A DNA stretch of 39,178 bases from Bauldia sp. (GTDB lineage: Bacteria; Pseudomonadota; Alphaproteobacteria; Rhizobiales; Kaistiaceae), in contig JALHRF010000024.1 in assembly GCA_022841545.1 (NCBI GenBank), positions 1 to 39,178 on the forward strand, read 5' to 3'. This document shows positions 17,071 to 25,366 of this stretch, in pieces (position 1 is the first letter of the stretch; every line of letters begins with the position of its first letter). The notes under the pieces are model-generated. The model made no database searches, had not been told where the DNA came from, and saw only the letters and a list, made by a program, of their open reading frames with translations. A program made the translations under genes and the position numbers.

Positions 17071-17110
17071 TAGAATTTCGGTCATAATACGAAATGACGG
17101 AAATTATGAC
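17071..17110. promoter_or_regulatory. Nested palindrome between the two RTX genes
   Basis: GTCATAAT (17081-17088) and ATTATGAC (17103-17110) are perfect inverted copies. A second, overlapping dyad, AATTTC-G-GTCAT with ATGAC-GG-AAATT, lies within 17074-17105. A further GGTCATA is at 17057-17063. This AT-rich spacer stands out in GC-rich surroundings and sits 87 bases before the second RTX gene. It may be a regulator-binding site governing that gene; no matching regulator can be assigned. Confidence 0.4.
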
Positions 17111-17196
17111 GGAACGTGGATGAGGTGGCAGGAGGCGTTTCGAGACGCCCCTGCCACCGGTCGGCCGCTTCCGCCAGGCGCAAAGCGGAGATCTCC

Positions 17197-18726
17197 ATGG
17201 CCAAGATCAAGGGCAACAAGAAGGACAACACCCTCAAGGGAAAGAAGAAGAACGACAAGATCCTGGGCCTCGCCGGCGACGACCAGCTCCTCGGCAACGG
17301 GGGCAACGACAAGCTCTATGGCGGCGACGGCGACGACACGCTTTACGGCGGGGACGGCGAGGACAAGCTGTTCGGCGGCTCGGGTGACGACGTGCTCTAC
17401 GGCGGAGCGGGCTACGACATCCTCAACGGCGGCGATGGCAACGACGTCATGCACGCCGGCGAGGGGACCGCCATGTTCATCGGCGGGGCCGGGATCGACA
17501 CCGTCAGCTACGCCAAGGCCACGCACGGCGTGAGCATCGAACTGCTCATCATGACCGACACGTTCGGCGGGATTCAGGACGCCTTCAGCGGCATCGAGAA
17601 CATCGACGGGACGGCCTTCAGCGACACGATCGAAGGCGATGCTGCGGCCAACCATTTCCGAGGACTTGGCGGCAACGACTACCTCAAGGGCGGCGACGGC
17701 AACGACATCCTCGACGGCGGCGACGGCAACGACCAGATCTACTGGGACAAGGGGGCCGACCGGCTCATCGGCGGGAGCGGCCGTGACTCGCTGGTCTACG
17801 AGAAGGCGCCATCGGGGGCGGTGATCAACCTCGCCACCGGCAAGGGGGGCGGTTCGGCGGCGGGCGACACGTTCTCGGGATTCGAGGTCGTTTACGGGAC
17901 CAAGTTCGGCGATACGATCACCGGCACGGGAATCGCGGAGACGCTGTTCGGCTGGTTCGGCAACGACACGATCCATGGCGGGGGAGGGAACGACATCCTC
18001 GACGGCGGCGAGGGCGCCGACAAGCTCCATGGCGGGGACGGCAACGACCGGCTGATGGCGGGAGAAGACGCGGCAGCGGCGGACCAGCTTTTCGGCGGCA
18101 ATGGCAGCGACTGGGTGGACTATTCCGATGCGGGGGCGGCGGTCACGGTCAACCTCCGCACCGGCCTCGGCAGCCAGCGCGCGGCGGGCGACACCTATGA
18201 CAGCATCGAGAACGTCGAGGGCTCGGATTACGACGACACGCTTATCGCCGGGCTGAACGGCCGGGCCCAAGGCGGCTGGGGCGATGATTACATCTACGAC
18301 AATGTCGGCACCGAGATCCTGCGCGGCGGTCGCGGCGCCGACTATCTCAGCGACAACTTCCTCGGGATCGGCGAGGACGGGCTTCGCGACTACTTCGTGC
18401 TGGAGGTCGGGCTCGGCATGGACACGATCGACGGATTCACCAAGAGCTCGGGGGCGAACGGCGACCGGTTCTGGCTGCAGGAGGGGCAGTTCAACATCGC
18501 TCACAATTCCAACGGCACGCTGGTGGCGGGCCAGATCCTGAACACCAACAATTCCGTGGCGACCACCGCTTCGCATCGCCTGATCTTCGACAGCGATCCC
18601 GGCGACCGCATCCTCTATTACGACGCAGACGGAAGCGGGTCGGCCTACGCGCCCGTGGCGATCGCCAAGATCAACAATTACATCGGGATCGAGAACTACG
18701 ACTTCCTGGTGGTCCCCGACCTGTGA
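17197..18726 (+). CDS. RTX calcium-binding repeat protein
   Basis: A 509-residue protein made almost wholly of hemolysin-type calcium-binding repeats (GGxGxDxUx). The start is ATG 17197 (MAKIKGNKKDNTLKGKKKND), followed at once by RTX units such as GNGGNDKLYGGDGDDTLYGG. Three spaced 'VSYAKATHGVSIELL / LVYEKAPSGAVINLATG / VDYSDAGAAVTVNLRTG' segments, each followed by DTFSG-type turns, separate the RTX blocks, a layout common in large alphaproteobacterial RTX proteins. The C-terminus (DRILYYDADGSGSAYAPVAIAKI) resembles that of the upstream protease, consistent with a shared type I export signal. No catalytic domain is visible, so a surface, matrix or adhesion role is more likely than enzymatic activity. 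Confidence 0.85.
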   Translation: MAKIKGNKKDNTLKGKKKNDKILGLAGDDQLLGNGGNDKLYGGDGDDTLYGGDGEDKLFGGSGDDVLYGGAGYDILNGGDGNDVMHAGEGTAMFIGGAGIDTVSYAKATHGVSIELLIMTDTFGGIQDAFSGIENIDGTAFSDTIEGDAAANHFRGLGGNDYLKGGDGNDILDGGDGNDQIYWDKGADRLIGGSGRDSLVYEKAPSGAVINLATGKGGGSAAGDTFSGFEVVYGTKFGDTITGTGIAETLFGWFGNDTIHGGGGNDILDGGEGADKLHGGDGNDRLMAGEDAAAADQLFGGNGSDWVDYSDAGAAVTVNLRTGLGSQRAAGDTYDSIENVEGSDYDDTLIAGLNGRAQGGWGDDYIYDNVGTEILRGGRGADYLSDNFLGIGEDGLRDYFVLEVGLGMDTIDGFTKSSGANGDRFWLQEGQFNIAHNSNGTLVAGQILNTNNSVATTASHRLIFDSDPGDRILYYDADGSGSAYAPVAIAKINNYIGIENYDFLVVPDL

Positions 18727-18747
18727 TCGGGGGGGCGAAACGCGGCG

Positions 18748-19224
18748 CTACCGGGCCCAGGCCGGCGGGTCGGGATCGAGCGCCGCGGTCTCCTTCGGCG
18801 AGGAGAGGACGATGAGGGTCTCGGTGCGCTCGATACCATCGACCGTCTTGACGACATTGCCGAGGAAGGCCTCGAGCATCCGCGTGTTCCGGACCCTGAC
18901 CTTCATCAGGTAGTTCCACGCGCCGGTGACGTGGTGGCACTCGAGCACCGCCGGCTCGTCGGCGACGCGCGCGAGGAAGCGCGCCTCGACGCCGGGGTTG
19001 CTCCAGCCGACGAAGACGAAGGCGAGCAGGTCCAGGCCCAGGGCTTCCGGCGCGACGCGAACATGGGTGCCGGTGATGACGCCGCGTTCGACCAGCTTCC
19101 GAACCCGCTCGTTGACCGAAGATACGGCGAGGCCGACCGCCCGGCCGAGTTCGGCATGCGGGGTGCGCCCGTCCGCCTGGAGGAGCGTCACCAAAGTCCG
19201 GTCGATGGCGTCGAGTTCGGTCAT
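18748..19224 (-). CDS. Lrp/AsnC-family transcriptional regulator
   Basis: A 158-residue regulator starting at MTELDAIDRTLVTLLQADGR, the classic Lrp N-terminus; a 25-codon upstream extension is not family-like. The DNA-binding helix-turn-helix is AELGRAVGLAVSSVNERVRKLVERGVI, followed by the RAM/AsnC ligand-binding domain (LAFVFVGWSNPG..., HHVTGAWNYLMKVRVRNTRMLE). Such proteins usually respond to amino acids and assemble as octamers. It is convergent with the RTX gene (21 bases apart). Its targets cannot be read from the window. Confidence 0.9.
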   Translation of the reverse strand: MTELDAIDRTLVTLLQADGRTPHAELGRAVGLAVSSVNERVRKLVERGVITGTHVRVAPEALGLDLLAFVFVGWSNPGVEARFLARVADEPAVLECHHVTGAWNYLMKVRVRNTRMLEAFLGNVVKTVDGIERTETLIVLSSPKETAALDPDPPAWAR

Positions 19225-19349
19225 GGCGTCCGGGGCCGGGAAGGAGTTCGTGTCGAGTCTCCCGTGAATCGCGAGCCTAGCAACCCACTCGCGGTTCACA
19301 AGGGCGCTACGGCTCTGCTATCTGTCTCGCCGCAGGACACACCACACAC

Positions 19350-19460
19350 TGTCATCCCCGGCGAGCGCCGAAGGCGTGAGATAAGGGAAGCCAGTAAACG
19401 ATGCCGGCTCAGAACGAATCAGGGCGTCGTTTGCTGGGTCCCCGCTTTCGGGGATGACAG
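19350..19460. repeat. Extragenic palindromic repeat in the 19225-19566 spacer
   Basis: The ends are inverted copies: TGTCATCCCCGGCGAGCG at the left and CGCTTTCGGGGATGACAG at the right, with inner GGAAGCCAGTAAACG pairing to CGTCGTTTGCTGGGTCCC. The unit (about 110 bp) has the form of a dispersed palindromic repeat. The 342-base spacer around it, between the Lrp and sulfotransferase genes, holds nothing else I can support. Confidence 0.6.
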
Positions 19461-19566
19461 TTGGAGTGGGATGACAGGAAGGGTTGCGATGACAAGGTTC
19501 GGCTTTGGCTCGACCTGATCGGAATCGGCTCTGGAGCGAGACACGGGTGTGGCGGGGAAAGTCGGA

Positions 19567-20574
19567 ATGGCCCGGAACGGGGGCGGCAAGGGCAAAGGTT
19601 CGGGGAAAGGCAAGGCGGGAAAGCAGCGGGCAAAGGACAGCAGGAAGGGGAAACCGCTACCGGACCTGGGCCCGGGCGCGATGCCGGCGCTGCTCTCGGC
19701 CGGCGACGCGCGGGGACCCGACTTCATCTGCATCGGCGCGCAGAAGGCCGGTTCGCTTTGGCTTTTCGACCAGCTCGCCTTCCATCCCGGCTTCTGGATG
19801 CCGCCGATCAAGGAGCTCCACTATCTCGACCGAGGCAAGCGCTTCCTCCGCTTCGTCCGGCCTCTCCACGAGCGAGCGAGCCGGAGCCTCCGCTCGGCGA
19901 ACCGGCATCGGGCCCGCGCCCATGAGCGGCCGCTCCTGCCCGAGGATATCGGCTGGCTCGAGGCGCGGATGTGGCTCCTCGGCAGTTCGTTCGACCTCGA
20001 CCTCTATGCGCGGCTCTTCAACCCGCGCGGCGACCGCCTTTCCGGCGACATCTGCCCGCCCTACGCGATCATTCCCGAGGACGAGGCGCGGGCGGTGCGC
20101 GACCGTTTCCCCGAGGCGCGGATCGTCTATCTGGTCCGCGACCCGATCGAGCGCCTGTGGTCGCAGTACTGCATGATCCTCCGGCGAAGACCGCAGGATG
20201 AGCCGGAGTCGCTCGACACGGTGAAGGCCTTTCTCAAGCGCGGCACCGGCCGCGAGCATTCGGCCATTCGGGCCGCGGTCGAGCGGTGGCGGAACGGACC
20301 GGACGATCCGCGGTTCGGGCTGTTCTTCTTCGACGATCTCAAAACCGACGCGGCGGGGCTCCGGCGCCGCATCCTCACCTTCATCGGCGGCGACCCGGAC
20401 GTGAAGAGCGCCGGGCTGCCGGCCGACCACAACCGCAAGGCCGCCAATGCCAAGATCGAGATGACGCCGGCGGTGCGGGACCATCTCGCCGGGGAGTTCG
20501 CCGAAGAGATTCGCTACGCGGCGACGGAACTGGGCGGGCCGGCGAAGGGCTGGGCGGAGAAGTACGGGGTGTAG
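19567..20574 (+). CDS. Sulfotransferase-domain protein with Lys/Gly-rich N-terminal extension
   Basis: A 335-residue protein of the PAPS-dependent sulfotransferase superfamily. The 5'-phosphosulfate loop is IGAQKAGSLWLF (56-67) and the 3'-phosphate-binding motif is IVYLVRDPIERLWSQY. The first 30 residues (MARNGGGKGKGSGKGKAGKQ...) are low-complexity, basic and not part of the fold. The start may instead be a GTG at 19549; neither start has a strong ribosome-binding site. The enzyme would move sulfate from PAPS to a hydroxyl or amine of an unknown acceptor such as a sugar or lipid. It is flanked by palindromic repeats on both sides and stands alone. Confidence 0.8.
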   Translation: MARNGGGKGKGSGKGKAGKQRAKDSRKGKPLPDLGPGAMPALLSAGDARGPDFICIGAQKAGSLWLFDQLAFHPGFWMPPIKELHYLDRGKRFLRFVRPLHERASRSLRSANRHRARAHERPLLPEDIGWLEARMWLLGSSFDLDLYARLFNPRGDRLSGDICPPYAIIPEDEARAVRDRFPEARIVYLVRDPIERLWSQYCMILRRRPQDEPESLDTVKAFLKRGTGREHSAIRAAVERWRNGPDDPRFGLFFFDDLKTDAAGLRRRILTFIGGDPDVKSAGLPADHNRKAANAKIEMTPAVRDHLAGEFAEEIRYAATELGGPAKGWAEKYGV

Positions 20575-20604
20575 GGGGAAATGCGCTGGATGTCCGGTTC
20601 TAGG

Positions 20605-20738
20605 TGCTTCGAGGCTCGCGCTTCGCGCTCGCACCTCAGCATGAGGGTGGTTAGTGTCCGCCAACAGCGAAGGCAGCCTCCCTCCTCATCCTGAGGCGCC
20701 CGGTCGCGGAGCGACCGGGCCTCGAAGGACGCATGAGG
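20605..20738. repeat. Palindromic repeat pair between sulfotransferase and carboxylase genes
   Basis: The left part (20605-20646: CTTCGAGGCTCGCGCTTCGC... CTCAGCATGAGG) and right part (20690-20738: CCTCATCCTGAGGCGCCC..., GGGCCTCGAAGGACGCATGAGG) are inverted relatives sharing CTTCGAGG / CCTCGAAGG and CATGAGG / CCTCAT. Each part is itself a hairpin. It is a typical high-copy extragenic palindrome and could end transcription of the sulfotransferase gene. Confidence 0.6.
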
Positions 20739-20814
20739 TTTGTCCAATGGGCGATTGTGAGACAGTCACGCCACGTGCGGCGTAGAAAGAACGGGCAAGG
20801 GGGAAGCGTCCGGC

Positions 20815-22908
20815 ATGTTCCGAAAAGTACTGATCGCCAACCGCGGCGAGATCGCCGTCCGCGTCATGAGGACGGCGCGGCGGCTCGGCATCGCCACGGT
20901 CGCCGTCTACAACGATGCCGACCGCGATGCGGTGCATGTGCTCGCCGCCGACGAGTCGGTGCATATCGGGCCGCCACAGGCCGCGGCGTCGTATCTCGTC
21001 ATCGACAGGATCGTGGAGGCCTGTCTGTCGACCGGCGCCGACGCGGTGCATCCCGGCTACGGCTTCCTGTCGGAGCGGGCCGAGTTCGCCGAAGCGCTGA
21101 AAGCGGCGGGCATCGCCTTCATCGGACCGAACGCGCATGCGATCGCCGCCATGGGCGACAAGATCGCCTCGAAGAAGCTCGCGACGGCGGCGAAGGTGTC
21201 GACCGTGCCGGGCCATCCCGAGGCTGTGGCGACGGAGGCGGAGGCGGTGGCGGCCGCGATCGCGGTCGGCTTCCCGGTGATGATCAAGGCCTCGGCCGGC
21301 GGTGGCGGCAAGGGCATGCGCATCGCCTGGACCGTCGAGGAGGTGGGCGAGGGATGGAGCCGGGCGCGCTCGGAGGCGCAGTCGAGCTTCGGCGACGACC
21401 GGGTGTTCATCGAGCGCTTCGTCGAGAGCCCGCGACATGTCGAGATCCAGGTGCTCGGCGACAAGCACGGCAACGTCGTCCATCTCGGCGAGCGCGAATG
21501 CTCGGTGCAGCGGCGGAACCAGAAGATCGTGGAGGAGGCGCCGTCGCCGGCGGTGGACGCGGCGCTCCGGGCCGCGATGGGGGCCGAGGCCGTCGCGCTG
21601 GCGAAGGCCGTCGGCTACGATTCCGCCGGTACGGTCGAGTTCATCCTCGGGCCGGACAAGCGCTTCTACTTCCTCGAGATGAACACGCGGCTCCAGGTCG
21701 AGCACCCGGTGACGGAACTGGTCACCGGCATCGACCTCGTCGAGCAGATGATCCGGGTGGCGGCCGGCGAGCCGCTGTCCATGCGGCAGGAGGACGTGAC
21801 GTTCAGCGGCTGGGCGATCGAGTCGCGGCTCTATGCCGAGGATCCCTATCGGGGGTTCCTGCCGTCGATCGGGCGGCTCAACCGCTACCGCCCGCCGAAG
21901 GAGGGCCGCGACGGCGAGGTGACGGTCCGGATCGACTCCGGCGTCGAGGAGGGGTCGGAGATCTCGCTCTGGTTCGACCCGCTGATCGCCAAGCTCGTCA
22001 CCCACGCCCCCGACCGGGCGCGGGCGGTCGAGGCGATGGCCGACGCGCTCGACAATTACGAGATCGACGGCGTGGCGCATAACCAGCCGTTTCTGTCGGT
22101 GCTGATGGACCACCCGCGCTGGAAGGAGGGCCGGCTCTCGACCGGCTTCATCGCCGAGGAGTTCCCGGACGGCTTCAAGGGCGCGGCGCCGTCCGAGGAG
22201 ACGCTCCAAAGGCTTGCGGCCGTGGCGCTGTCGGTCGAGCTGATGCAGCGGTGGCGGATGAGTGACGGAAACTACGGTCTGGAACCGCCGCACCAGGCGC
22301 TTCGCGCCGACCCGGGATCGGGGTCCGGGGCAGGCCTATCCCGCCAGGAGAGAGGTGGCCCGGCGGAGGTGTCGCAGGCCAGCGAGGAATGGATCGTGCG
22401 GCTGGGGGATCATCGCATTCCGCTCCGCACGGTCGGCGAGGTGGCGTTGCCCGAGATCGCTTTCGACGTGATCATGCCCGGAAGCGACAAGCCGGTGACG
22501 GTGGTCTCCGACTGGCGGCCGGGCGATACGCTGTGGACGGGCGTGGTCGGCGATTTTCCGCTGACCGTGCAGCTCCGACCGGTGGTGGCCGGGCTCCGGC
22601 TCCTGTGGCGCGGTGTCGACATCGCCGCACGCGTGATGACGCCGCGGGTCGCCGAACTCGACGCGCTGATGAAGGCGAAGCCGGTGGCCGACACGGCGCG
22701 CTTCGTGCGCTGCCCGATGCCGGGGCTGGTGGTCTCGGTGATGGTGGCGGAGGGGCAGGAGGTCCGCGCCGGCACGCCGCTGGCCGTGGTCGAGGCGATG
22801 AAGATGGAGAACATCCTGCGCGCCGAGCGCGACGGCACGGTCAAGGCGGTGAAGGTCAGCCCCGGGGACGTGCTCGCCGTGGATGCGGTCATCCTGGAGC
22901 TGCAGTGA
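20815..22908 (+). CDS. pccA: Acyl-CoA carboxylase biotin-containing alpha subunit, probably propionyl-CoA carboxylase
   Basis: A 697-residue protein with biotin carboxylase (1-450), a BT linker and a biotin carrier domain. Visible motifs are the start FRKVLIANRGEIAVRVMR, the ATP-grasp loop KASAGGGGKGMRIA (residues about 159-172), HVEIQVLGD, the ECSVQRRNQKIVEEAPSP segment favouring PccA over methylcrotonyl-type subunits, and EMNTRLQVEHPVTE. The biotinylated lysine is K663 in VVEAMKMENIL, 34 residues from the end. It makes carboxybiotin for conversion of propionyl-CoA to methylmalonyl-CoA with a PccB partner, which is not in the window. The linker near 490-522 carries an unusual Gly/Ser/Pro-rich insert. 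It is slightly longer than usual (about 665-670). Confidence 0.88.
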   Translation: MFRKVLIANRGEIAVRVMRTARRLGIATVAVYNDADRDAVHVLAADESVHIGPPQAAASYLVIDRIVEACLSTGADAVHPGYGFLSERAEFAEALKAAGIAFIGPNAHAIAAMGDKIASKKLATAAKVSTVPGHPEAVATEAEAVAAAIAVGFPVMIKASAGGGGKGMRIAWTVEEVGEGWSRARSEAQSSFGDDRVFIERFVESPRHVEIQVLGDKHGNVVHLGERECSVQRRNQKIVEEAPSPAVDAALRAAMGAEAVALAKAVGYDSAGTVEFILGPDKRFYFLEMNTRLQVEHPVTELVTGIDLVEQMIRVAAGEPLSMRQEDVTFSGWAIESRLYAEDPYRGFLPSIGRLNRYRPPKEGRDGEVTVRIDSGVEEGSEISLWFDPLIAKLVTHAPDRARAVEAMADALDNYEIDGVAHNQPFLSVLMDHPRWKEGRLSTGFIAEEFPDGFKGAAPSEETLQRLAAVALSVELMQRWRMSDGNYGLEPPHQALRADPGSGSGAGLSRQERGGPAEVSQASEEWIVRLGDHRIPLRTVGEVALPEIAFDVIMPGSDKPVTVVSDWRPGDTLWTGVVGDFPLTVQLRPVVAGLRLLWRGVDIAARVMTPRVAELDALMKAKPVADTARFVRCPMPGLVVSVMVAEGQEVRAGTPLAVVEAMKMENILRAERDGTVKAVKVSPGDVLAVDAVILELQ

Positions 22909-23009
22909 GGTGACGTCCTTCACCGTCGCCGTCTTCGTCCTCGTCCAGGTTGCGGCTTGACGCGTGCACGGCCTGACTTGGCCAACTCTTGGCTAAGGGG
23001 AGCGATGGC

Positions 23010-23290
23010 ATGGCCACCGTCACGATTCATGAAGCCAAGAGCCAGCTTTCGCGGCTGATTGCGCGCGCGGAGCGAGGGGAGCAGATTGCTATTGCGCGGG
23101 GAAGGAGCCCGTCGTCCGCCTCACGCCAGCCAAGCCGGCACGGCGCCGCCCGGTTTTCGGCGCCCTCAAGGGACAGCGGCATCGCGATCCGTTCGACCGC
23201 ATGCTCGCCGGGCAGGCAGCGGTTGAAGGTATTCCCCTGGTGTCGGCGGATCCCGCGTTCAGGACGCTCGGAACGGACGTGCTCTGGTAG
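23010..23290 (+). pseudogene. Relic of a Phd/VapB-VapC toxin-antitoxin module: frameshift plus internal deletion
   Basis: The first 30 residues (MATVTIHEAKSQLSRLIARA, ERGEQIAIARG) are the N-terminus of a Phd/YefM-type antitoxin. Near 23098-23101 one base is missing; shifting frame continues the antitoxin as KEPVVRLTPAKPARRRPVFG and ALKGQ. Directly after that comes HRDPFDRMLAGQAAVEGIPL, then VSADPAFRTLGTDVLW and a stop, which is the C-terminal end of a VapC PIN-domain toxin (the conserved HRDPFDR...A...L.T.D). So the antitoxin tail and most of the toxin, including its first catalytic Asp residues, have been deleted and the two ends joined. The locus cannot make a working pair. Confidence 0.75.
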
Positions 23291-23366
23291 CTCCGACCCG
23301 TCCGAACGCCATTGCCATCCCGCGCACGATGGGGGCGACGCGGGGCGCGCGCTGTCCTTTACGACG

Positions 23367-23630
23367 TCAGGCGGGGTACTCGGCCGGGTCGATGCCGCAG
23401 GTCAACAGGAACTTCTTCACTTGCAGCACCTCTTCCAACGGCAGGTCGTGGTGGGCATGGCTGAAGGCCGCGCTGTGGCCGTTGAGCTTCACGCCGATGC
23501 GGTTGCCGGTCTTGTTCTCGACCTCGCCGCCGAGTTCCTCTAACACGCTCACCACATCCTTGAAGGCGAGGTTGTTGCTGACCGGATGGGCGAAGATCGC
23601 CTGCAGGACCTTGCGGTGACGGTGGTTCAT
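23367..23630 (-). CDS. Orphan HicA-like toxin-family protein
   Basis: An 87-residue protein starting MNHRHRKVLQAIFAHPVSNN; the in-frame ATG 17 codons upstream is less family-like. It has the compact HicA/YcfA-type pattern: a first helix, FKDVVSVLEELGGEVENKTG, then strands GNRIGVKLNGHSAAFSHAHH with the conserved His region, and a last helix VLQVKKFLLTCG. HicA proteins are mRNA-cleaving toxins, normally next to a HicB antitoxin. No HicB lies beside it; the only HicB-like sequence in the window is 6 kb away, frameshifted and on the other strand. It converges on the VapBC relic. Confidence 0.7.
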   Translation of the reverse strand: MNHRHRKVLQAIFAHPVSNNLAFKDVVSVLEELGGEVENKTGNRIGVKLNGHSAAFSHAHHDLPLEEVLQVKKFLLTCGIDPAEYPA

Positions 23631-23841
23631 GAAGGGACTCCGTTGATGTCGGTAGACGAGACATGCACGGCGCAGGCGCACCGCGACTTGCGCTGGATCA
23701 AGGATCGGCGGCGAGCACTGAAGGCACTGACGAATGCCAGGGCCATATCAGGCCTCCATCGCATCAGCGCAAGCGCAAATCGGGTTGACCGCGATGGGCC
23801 CCCGGCCGGATGCTGTCCCGGACAGCGGAGGAGATGGCACC

Positions 23842-24348
23842 ATGCACCTCGCACAGATCAATGTCGGGCGGCTGCTTCATCCGCTCGACGACCCGCGGAT
23901 GGCCGACTTCGCCGACAACCTCGCGGCGATCAATGCGCTCGCCGAGGCGAGCGAGGGCTTCGTCTGGCGGCTCAAGGACGAGACCGGCAATGCCACCGGC
24001 ATCGCCGCCTATGAGGACCCATCCATCATCGTCAACATGTCGGTATGGACGACGCCGGAGGCGCTCTACGCCTTCGCCTACCAGACCGCGCACCGGCGAT
24101 TCGTGCAGCGGCGGAAGGAGTGGTTCCACCTGTTCGAGGGGCCGTACCTTGCGCTCTGGTGGATCGGCGAGGGCAGCCTGCCGACCGTGACGGATGCGCG
24201 CCAGCGGCTCGACCATCTCGCCCGTGTCGGGCCGACGGCCTATGCCTTCACCTTCAGGAAGACGTTCCCGGCGTCCGAGGCGGAGCCGCTCGTGACCCCC
24301 GGCGATGCGTCGGGGATTGCAGCGGAACCCTTCCGCTCCTGCGGCTGA
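23842..24348 (+). CDS. DUF3291-family protein
   Basis: A 168-residue protein starting at MHLAQINVGRLLHPLDDPRM, preceded by GGAGGAG; a longer upstream frame has no family support. It shows the DUF3291 pattern: HLAQINVG..., FADNLAAINALAEASEGFVWRL, IIVNMSVWTTPEALYAFAYQ, HRRFVQRRKEWFHLFEGPYL and LALWWIGEGSLPTVTDARQRL. The fold is probably a ferredoxin-like alpha/beta dimer as in heme- or small-molecule-binding monooxygenase-like proteins, but no enzymatic function is established. It is followed 3 bases later by acylphosphatase, so the two share an operon. Confidence 0.85.
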   Translation: MHLAQINVGRLLHPLDDPRMADFADNLAAINALAEASEGFVWRLKDETGNATGIAAYEDPSIIVNMSVWTTPEALYAFAYQTAHRRFVQRRKEWFHLFEGPYLALWWIGEGSLPTVTDARQRLDHLARVGPTAYAFTFRKTFPASEAEPLVTPGDASGIAAEPFRSCG

Positions 24349-24351
24349 CCG

Positions 24352-24633
24352 ATGGCCGCGACCGCCGTCCGGCTCACGATCCACGGCCGTGTCCAGGGCG
24401 TCGGCTACCGCGCCTTCGTCGCGGACCAGGCGGAACGGCTCGGCCTGTCGGGCTGGGTGCGGAACCGGCGGGACGGCGCGGTGGAGGCCGTGGTGGCGGG
24501 GGAAGAGGCGACGGTGGAAGATTTCATCGCCCGGTGCCGGCAGGGGCCGCGGGCGGCGATCGTTTCCGGAGTCGCGTCAGAGCCTTGGGACGATCCGTTG
24601 CCAGATGGATTCAAGGTGCTGCCGACGGCGTGA
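24352..24633 (+). CDS. acyP: Acylphosphatase
   Basis: A 93-residue acylphosphatase. The N-terminal signature [18 protein letters not shown] supplies the phosphate-binding loop with its catalytic Arg (GYR), and the catalytic Asn is in [19 protein letters not shown]. It cleaves carboxyl-phosphate bonds such as in acetyl phosphate or 1,3-bisphosphoglycerate. The length is normal. The start is ATG 24352, 3 bases after the DUF3291 stop. Its 3' end overlaps the convergent lipB gene by 23 bases. Confidence 0.93.
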   Translation: MAATAVRLTIHGRVQGVGYRAFVADQAERLGLSGWVRNRRDGAVEAVVAGEEATVEDFIARCRQGPRAAIVSGVASEPWDDPLPDGFKVLPTA

Positions 24634-25306
24634 GCGTCGGCCCGAACTCGGCCTCGAACACCTCGCGGAGGACGGCGTCGACCTCCTGCATCGTCGCCTC
24701 GACGCCGAGCGCGCGGAGGCTGGTGACGCCGGCGCCGCGGACCCCGCAAGGGACGATGCCGGCGAAATGATCGAGGTCGGGGTCGACGTTGACCGCGATG
24801 CCGTGGAAGCTCACCCAGCGCCGGACGCGGATGCCGATGGCGGCGATCTTCTCGTAGCCGGCGGGGGTGGCGACCCACACGCCGACCAGCCCGTCGCGGC
24901 GCTCGCCGGCGACGCCAAAGGCGGCGAGGCTCCGGATGATCCATTCCTCGAGGCCGCGGACATATTTGCGGAGATCAGGGCCGCGGCGGCCGAGGTCGAG
25001 CATGACATAGGCCACGCGCTGGCCGGGACCGTGGTAGGTGTACTGGCCGCCGCGGCCGGTCCGGTAGACGGGGAAACGGTCGGCGTGGAGGAGATCGGAC
25101 GCGTCGGCGCTGGTGCCGGCGGTGTAGAGGGGCGGGTGCTCCAAGAGCCACACCGCCTCGGGTTCGGTCCCGCCGGCGATCGCCGCGACCCGCGTTTCCA
25201 TGACCGCCACCGCCTCGGGGTAGCCAACCGGCGCCGCGGCCACGCTCCAGTCGACCGGGGGGGCCGGTCGGGCTTCATCTGGAGGGGCGGCGAAGGTGGC
25301 GGTCAT
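24611..25306 (-). CDS. lipB: Octanoyltransferase (lipoate biosynthesis)
   Basis: A 231-residue LipB that moves octanoyl from acyl carrier protein to lipoyl domains, the first step of lipoate synthesis. The catalytic Cys is C187 in GIVPCGVRG and the conserved Lys is K153 in [15 protein letters not shown]; the [20 protein letters not shown] segment (86-105) is the family signature. The N-terminal 20 residues are a Pro/Ala-rich extension. It is a single leftward gene convergent with acyP. LipA is not in the window. Confidence 0.95.
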   Translation of the reverse strand: MTATFAAPPDEARPAPPVDWSVAAAPVGYPEAVAVMETRVAAIAGGTEPEAVWLLEHPPLYTAGTSADASDLLHADRFPVYRTGRGGQYTYHGPGQRVAYVMLDLGRRGPDLRKYVRGLEEWIIRSLAAFGVAGERRDGLVGVWVATPAGYEKIAAIGIRVRRWVSFHGIAVNVDPDLDHFAGIVPCGVRGAGVTSLRALGVEATMQEVDAVLREVFEAEFGPTLTPSAAP

Positions 25307-25366
25307 CTCGGAACAACTGTCGGGTCGTCAGGGTTCGTCATGTAGGGAGTCCCGGAGGCCCGATCC

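Noticed and set aside
16200..18300. Tandem DNA repeats in the RTX genes as a possible CRISPR or satellite array
   Set aside because: The periodicity is the nonapeptide code of RTX proteins; units vary and there are no spacers.
13752..18726. Type I secretion operon with its RTX substrates
   Set aside because: No ABC exporter, membrane fusion or TolC-like gene occurs in the window; the exporter must be elsewhere.
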